Source: Phragmitibacter sp965284365 (GTDB lineage Bacteria; Verrucomicrobiota; Verrucomicrobiia; Verrucomicrobiales; Verrucomicrobiaceae). Taken from it: 64,000 bases of DNA. Positions 61,634 through 64,000 of this stretch are shown piece by piece. A program made the position numbers and the translations under genes. The stretch covers positions 6,076,001 to 6,140,000 of the forward strand of contig OZ260079.1 of assembly GCA_965284365.1 (NCBI GenBank). Direction: 5' to 3'. The stretch's first letter is position 1, and every line of letters starts with the position of its first letter. The notes under the pieces were generated by a model that was given only the letters and a program-made list of their open reading frames with translations, was not told the origin of the DNA and made no database searches.

Positions 61634-62848
61634 CTACGGCAAAGCCTGCGACTGCCACGTGCCTGCTCCGTTGGCAGTGGATTCGGTCCAGAAGAGGCGG
61701 AAGCCATCGGGGGTGCCCACGATGAGCGGATGACTGATCATGACGCCCTGACGGCGGAGGCGGGTGAGAGGTTCCCAGGTCTGGCCATTGTCAACAGACT
61801 GAGCGACTTTGATGACGCCACTTTCGGGATCTTCATGGGCATCCCATGCGGCGGCGAGTTGGCCTTTGCCATTCACGGCTAGGCTGGGATGCGTGCCGAG
61901 TGATCCGGCGATGGATTGCGGTGTGGACCAGTTGCGGCCCTGATCAGCGGAACTGACGTGATAGATGCCCACGTGATCGGTGTGGCCTGTCCAGACGACG
62001 GCATGCAGGGTGGGTGCAGTGTTTTGTTGGTTAGCAGGTCGGAAGGCGAGGCCGCCGCCCGCGTGTGGGCAGCCGGGGAACTCCCAATGGAAGGTGCCCG
62101 CAGGCACACTGGCAGGCCAGGTCTTCCCTTGGTCGGTCGTGACGGAGACGGCCATGTCTCGCGGAGATTTGTCGCGGTAGAGGATGGCGGTGGCGCCGTC
62201 GGGAGCAGTGGCGAGGGCATTCCAGCAGCACTCGCAGGTTTCCGCATCCGGCGTGGTATTGGCGGACCACGTTTTGCCTTGGTCGGTGGAGCGAGCATAA
62301 CGCAGGCCGCGCTTTTCACCGCGTGTGTCCAGCCAGGTTAGGGAGAAAGCGCCGTCTTTATCCGCGATGATATCGAGGAAGCCATGGCCCGTGGTGCTGC
62401 CGTCATCAGCGGGATTCGGCCCGGGTGTCCAGGTTTTGCCACCGTCATGCGACAGCGCTGTGGCCATGGGACCACCGCCGTAGGCATCTGTGCCGGGAGT
62501 CATCCAGACGGCGATGACGTGATCGCCGGACGCGGCGATTTGCGGGTCCATGCCGCGCATGGCGCCATGTGCGGGCGGCTGGCCAGCGCCGACGATTACC
62601 GACGCAGTCCAGGACTTTCCGGAATCCGCGGAGCCACTGTATTTGAGAACCGGGTGCGGGCTCTTGCCATCGCCATAATCCGCCGTGAGCACATGCAGAC
62701 GGGCGCCCTTCGCATCTCCATCTGCATAAACATCCAGGGATCCGATGCCGAGAGACTTGCCCCCTCCATCATGCGCGCTCGCGGGATGAACGTGATTACC
62801 TGCCAGGGACACGCCCAACATAAGACCAATACCAACGAGCACACGCAT
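61634..62848 (-). CDS. Secreted Asp-box propeller protein with CxCC cluster
   Basis: 404 residues with signal peptide MRVLVGIGLMLGVSLAGNHV. Six Asp boxes: SADSGKSWT, SHDGGKTWT, STDQGKTWS, TTDQGKTWP, SADQGRNWS and SVDNGQTWE. Unlike typical sialidases it has TCECCWNALATAPDGATAIL and FPGCPHAGGGLAFR, a Cys-x-Cys-Cys cluster plus a Cys-Pro-His that recur in a family of secreted propellers. A metal or haem role is suggested but not shown. The CSMC protein gene lies just upstream. Confidence 0.75.
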   Translation of the reverse strand: MRVLVGIGLMLGVSLAGNHVHPASAHDGGGKSLGIGSLDVYADGDAKGARLHVLTADYGDGKSPHPVLKYSGSADSGKSWTASVIVGAGQPPAHGAMRGMDPQIAASGDHVIAVWMTPGTDAYGGGPMATALSHDGGKTWTPGPNPADDGSTTGHGFLDIIADKDGAFSLTWLDTRGEKRGLRYARSTDQGKTWSANTTPDAETCECCWNALATAPDGATAILYRDKSPRDMAVSVTTDQGKTWPASVPAGTFHWEFPGCPHAGGGLAFRPANQQNTAPTLHAVVWTGHTDHVGIYHVSSADQGRNWSTPQSIAGSLGTHPSLAVNGKGQLAAAWDAHEDPESGVIKVAQSVDNGQTWEPLTRLRRQGVMISHPLIVGTPDGFRLFWTESTANGAGTWQSQALP

Positions 62849-63257
62849 AATGGAGAAAGCAAAAGGGATGAAGAAAAAATTTCAGTCTGAATTCGGATGT
62901 AAGACCGATGAAAAATCAGAGTCGTGCCGGATAGGTCGCCCCTTCAGGGCTTGATGATTTTTTTGATGAACTTACCTGGGGCGACGCTCGATGCTCTCGC
63001 TTGCCCCAGGCTACAATGGGCCGCGCCGTTGGCGCTCATGAGTGGACGTACTAGCCAAGCAAAGTGGTCATGACATCGAGACGATGATGATGATGGATAA
63101 ACCATCGATCCACTGGCCAAATCCGCCAAAGCATCTTGCTGTTGGTACAGCTTTAGCTTAAGAGAGAGTCAGCGAGCTCGCATCATGGGACATCGGTAAT
63201 GATGCCTCAGACCGGGTCGGTCAGTCAGTCATGCCAGTTCCAGTTCATGCTGGAGCG
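62849..63257. other. Spacer with family 2 repeat
   Basis: About 410 bases. The stretch 62927-63040 is the repeat listed separately; the rest shows nothing coding. It must hold the promoter of the propeller gene if it is transcribed on its own. Confidence 0.4.
62927..63040 (+). repeat. Interspersed repeat, family 2 (copy F)
   Basis: CGCCCCTTCAGGGCTT, then the hairpin CCTGGGGC (62975-62982) with GCCCCAGG (63003-63010), then a GCCGCGCCGTTGGCGC tail. It matches copy E near base for base through the hairpin loop. Position is intergenic. Confidence 0.8.
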
Positions 63258-63659
63258 TCAGGCCGCTCGCGGCGGTGGCAGCGGTGGAGCTGCGCGTCCC
63301 GTGGCGGTAAGCCTCACGGGGTCACTGAAAGATAGGACGTGGCGCTCCACTTTCCATCCCACGTCAGGAATCACGGAAGGATCGAGTGGACGCATCCAGG
63401 AGGAAGCCATTTCAAACTTGGCGGCAGGCAGGGCCCCCTGATTCTGTTGCTCCTCGTTTTTGCCTTTGGTGATCTTGAGACACATCGAGCACGGATGCTC
63501 TCCGTCAAAAGTCTCCTTCACAGCGGTGATCACATCGCTTTGTTGGGAGTAATCCCGCAACATCTGCGCCCAAGCCACTACCTGCAATACCCCCCAATGC
63601 CCGCCCGCAAGGTGGAGGGCGGCCAGAAGGTAGAAGGTTGCGCGGAGGAAGCGTTTCAC
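63258..63659 (-). CDS. Secreted CSMC-motif protein, 133 aa
   Basis: N-terminal hydrophobic segment (MKRFLRATFYLLAALHLAGG) then SDVITAVKETFDGEHPCSMC and LKITKGKNEE. The single CSMC motif is a candidate metal-binding site; such proteins are often seen near transition-metal genes, but that is recollection rather than proof here. The C-terminus is Pro/Ala-rich. It is upstream of the Cys-cluster propeller gene on the same strand, about 410 bases away. Confidence 0.6.
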   Translation of the reverse strand: MKRFLRATFYLLAALHLAGGHWGVLQVVAWAQMLRDYSQQSDVITAVKETFDGEHPCSMCLKITKGKNEEQQNQGALPAAKFEMASSWMRPLDPSVIPDVGWKVERHVLSFSDPVRLTATGRAAPPLPPPRAA

Positions 63660-63832
63660 CAGTAGCGAAATGCTAAAGCATGAGAGGGCCGGGCGTCAAT
63701 GATGGAGTTTTAGTGCTGGCTCGGCTCAGTCTCATTCCGTCACAATTCCGGGTGGTTATCGCAAAAAGTATCCAAACCGATTTTCAAACGTAAGGTGGAG
63801 TGAAGAAACGAAACTCCCGCATACACACAACT

Positions 63833-64000
63833 ATGAACACGATGACCAACGGCAAGACGCACAGCATGACGATCGGCTACCTGCTGTGGATCTTCGGATT
63901 TACGGGCTCGCACCGGTTTTACTTCGGGAAACCCGTAAGCGGCGTCATTTGGTTTTTGACGCTTGGGTTGCTCGGCGTTGGCTGGATCATTGACCTTTTC
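63833..64000 (+). CDS. TM2-domain membrane protein, 3' end outside window
   Basis: The frame from ATG 63833 is open at the right edge. It reads MNTMTNGKTHSMTIGYLLWI, then FGFTGSHRFYFGKPVSGVIW and LLGVGWIIDLF. The G-x-x-G-x-H-R-F-Y segment and the following helix are the TM2-domain pattern. TM2 proteins are small two-helix membrane proteins of unknown role. A GGTGGAG stretch at 63794 is too far upstream to be its ribosome binding site. The leader 63660-63832 has no gene. Confidence 0.75.
   Translation, partial: MNTMTNGKTHSMTIGYLLWIFGFTGSHRFYFGKPVSGVIWFLTLGLLGVGWIIDLF

Overview
The window looks like chromosomal DNA of a GC-rich verrucomicrobial bacterium (Verrucomicrobiaceae, Prosthecobacter-like). 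This is an inference from gene content: an adjacent DUF1800/DUF1501 pair, secreted proteins ending in a short GxVFxVP-type motif, a very large RCC1/fibronectin-like secreted protein, sparse Shine-Dalgarno sites, and hairpin-forming repeats scattered between genes. There are no rRNA or tRNA genes, no phage module and no CRISPR array. The only intact mobile element is one IS110-family insertion.

Layout. 1-5.2 kb: an Nramp-type transporter cut by the left edge, small unknown genes, an orphan histidine kinase with an RsbRD-like N-terminus, and a secreted glycoside-hydrolase-like protein. 5.2-9.1 kb: a hairpin-repeat element, an ArsR-type regulator, a phospholipase D/cardiolipin-synthase-like lipoprotein and two tandem paralogous secreted proteins. 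9.2-16.8 kb: a DUF1326/DUF2182 pair, several small secreted or dimeric-barrel proteins, a CHAD protein and a GyrI-like protein. 16.9-23.4 kb: the DUF1800/DUF1501 pair, a YjbR-family protein, an ion channel with an unusual filter, an HECVH protein and an AI-2E-family permease. 23.4-26.4 kb: a HAD phosphatase beside the IS110 element, whose upstream region carries a strong hairpin (candidate bridge-RNA locus), then a repeat-rich spacer. 26.7-29.2 kb: a BNR-repeat hydrolase and a divergent Y-family polymerase.

29.2-33.1 kb and 36.3-45.6 kb are accessory regions made of many small, mostly unrelated genes on the minus strand: secreted or membrane unknowns, an FRG-domain gene in AT-rich DNA, a zinc ribbon, DUF1330, SnoaL-like, RidA and DUF4288 proteins, a frameshifted HEAT-like gene, and an addiction module with an intact antitoxin but a broken toxin. 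A plus-strand UvrA paralogue lies between them. 45.8-49.5 kb holds a glycosyltransferase overlapping a methyltransferase gene, a second methyltransferase and an Smr protein.

49.8-57.7 kb is one gene of about 2,630 codons encoding four complete seven-blade RCC1 propellers, each joined to a beta-rich segment and an Fn3-like segment. 58-64 kb carries a VOC protein, a short-chain dehydrogenase, a GH99-like protein, a six-Asp-box propeller with a CxCC cluster, a CSMC protein and a TM2 protein cut by the right edge.

The most notable observations are the modular RCC1 giant, the multi-hairpin repeat family (one copy supplies the C-terminus of a lipoprotein gene), the candidate IS110 bridge RNA, the two broken genes in the accessory regions, the FRG gene, the non-canonical channel filter, and the Cys-cluster propeller next to a CSMC protein. 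I found no multi-gene system that I can claim is new.
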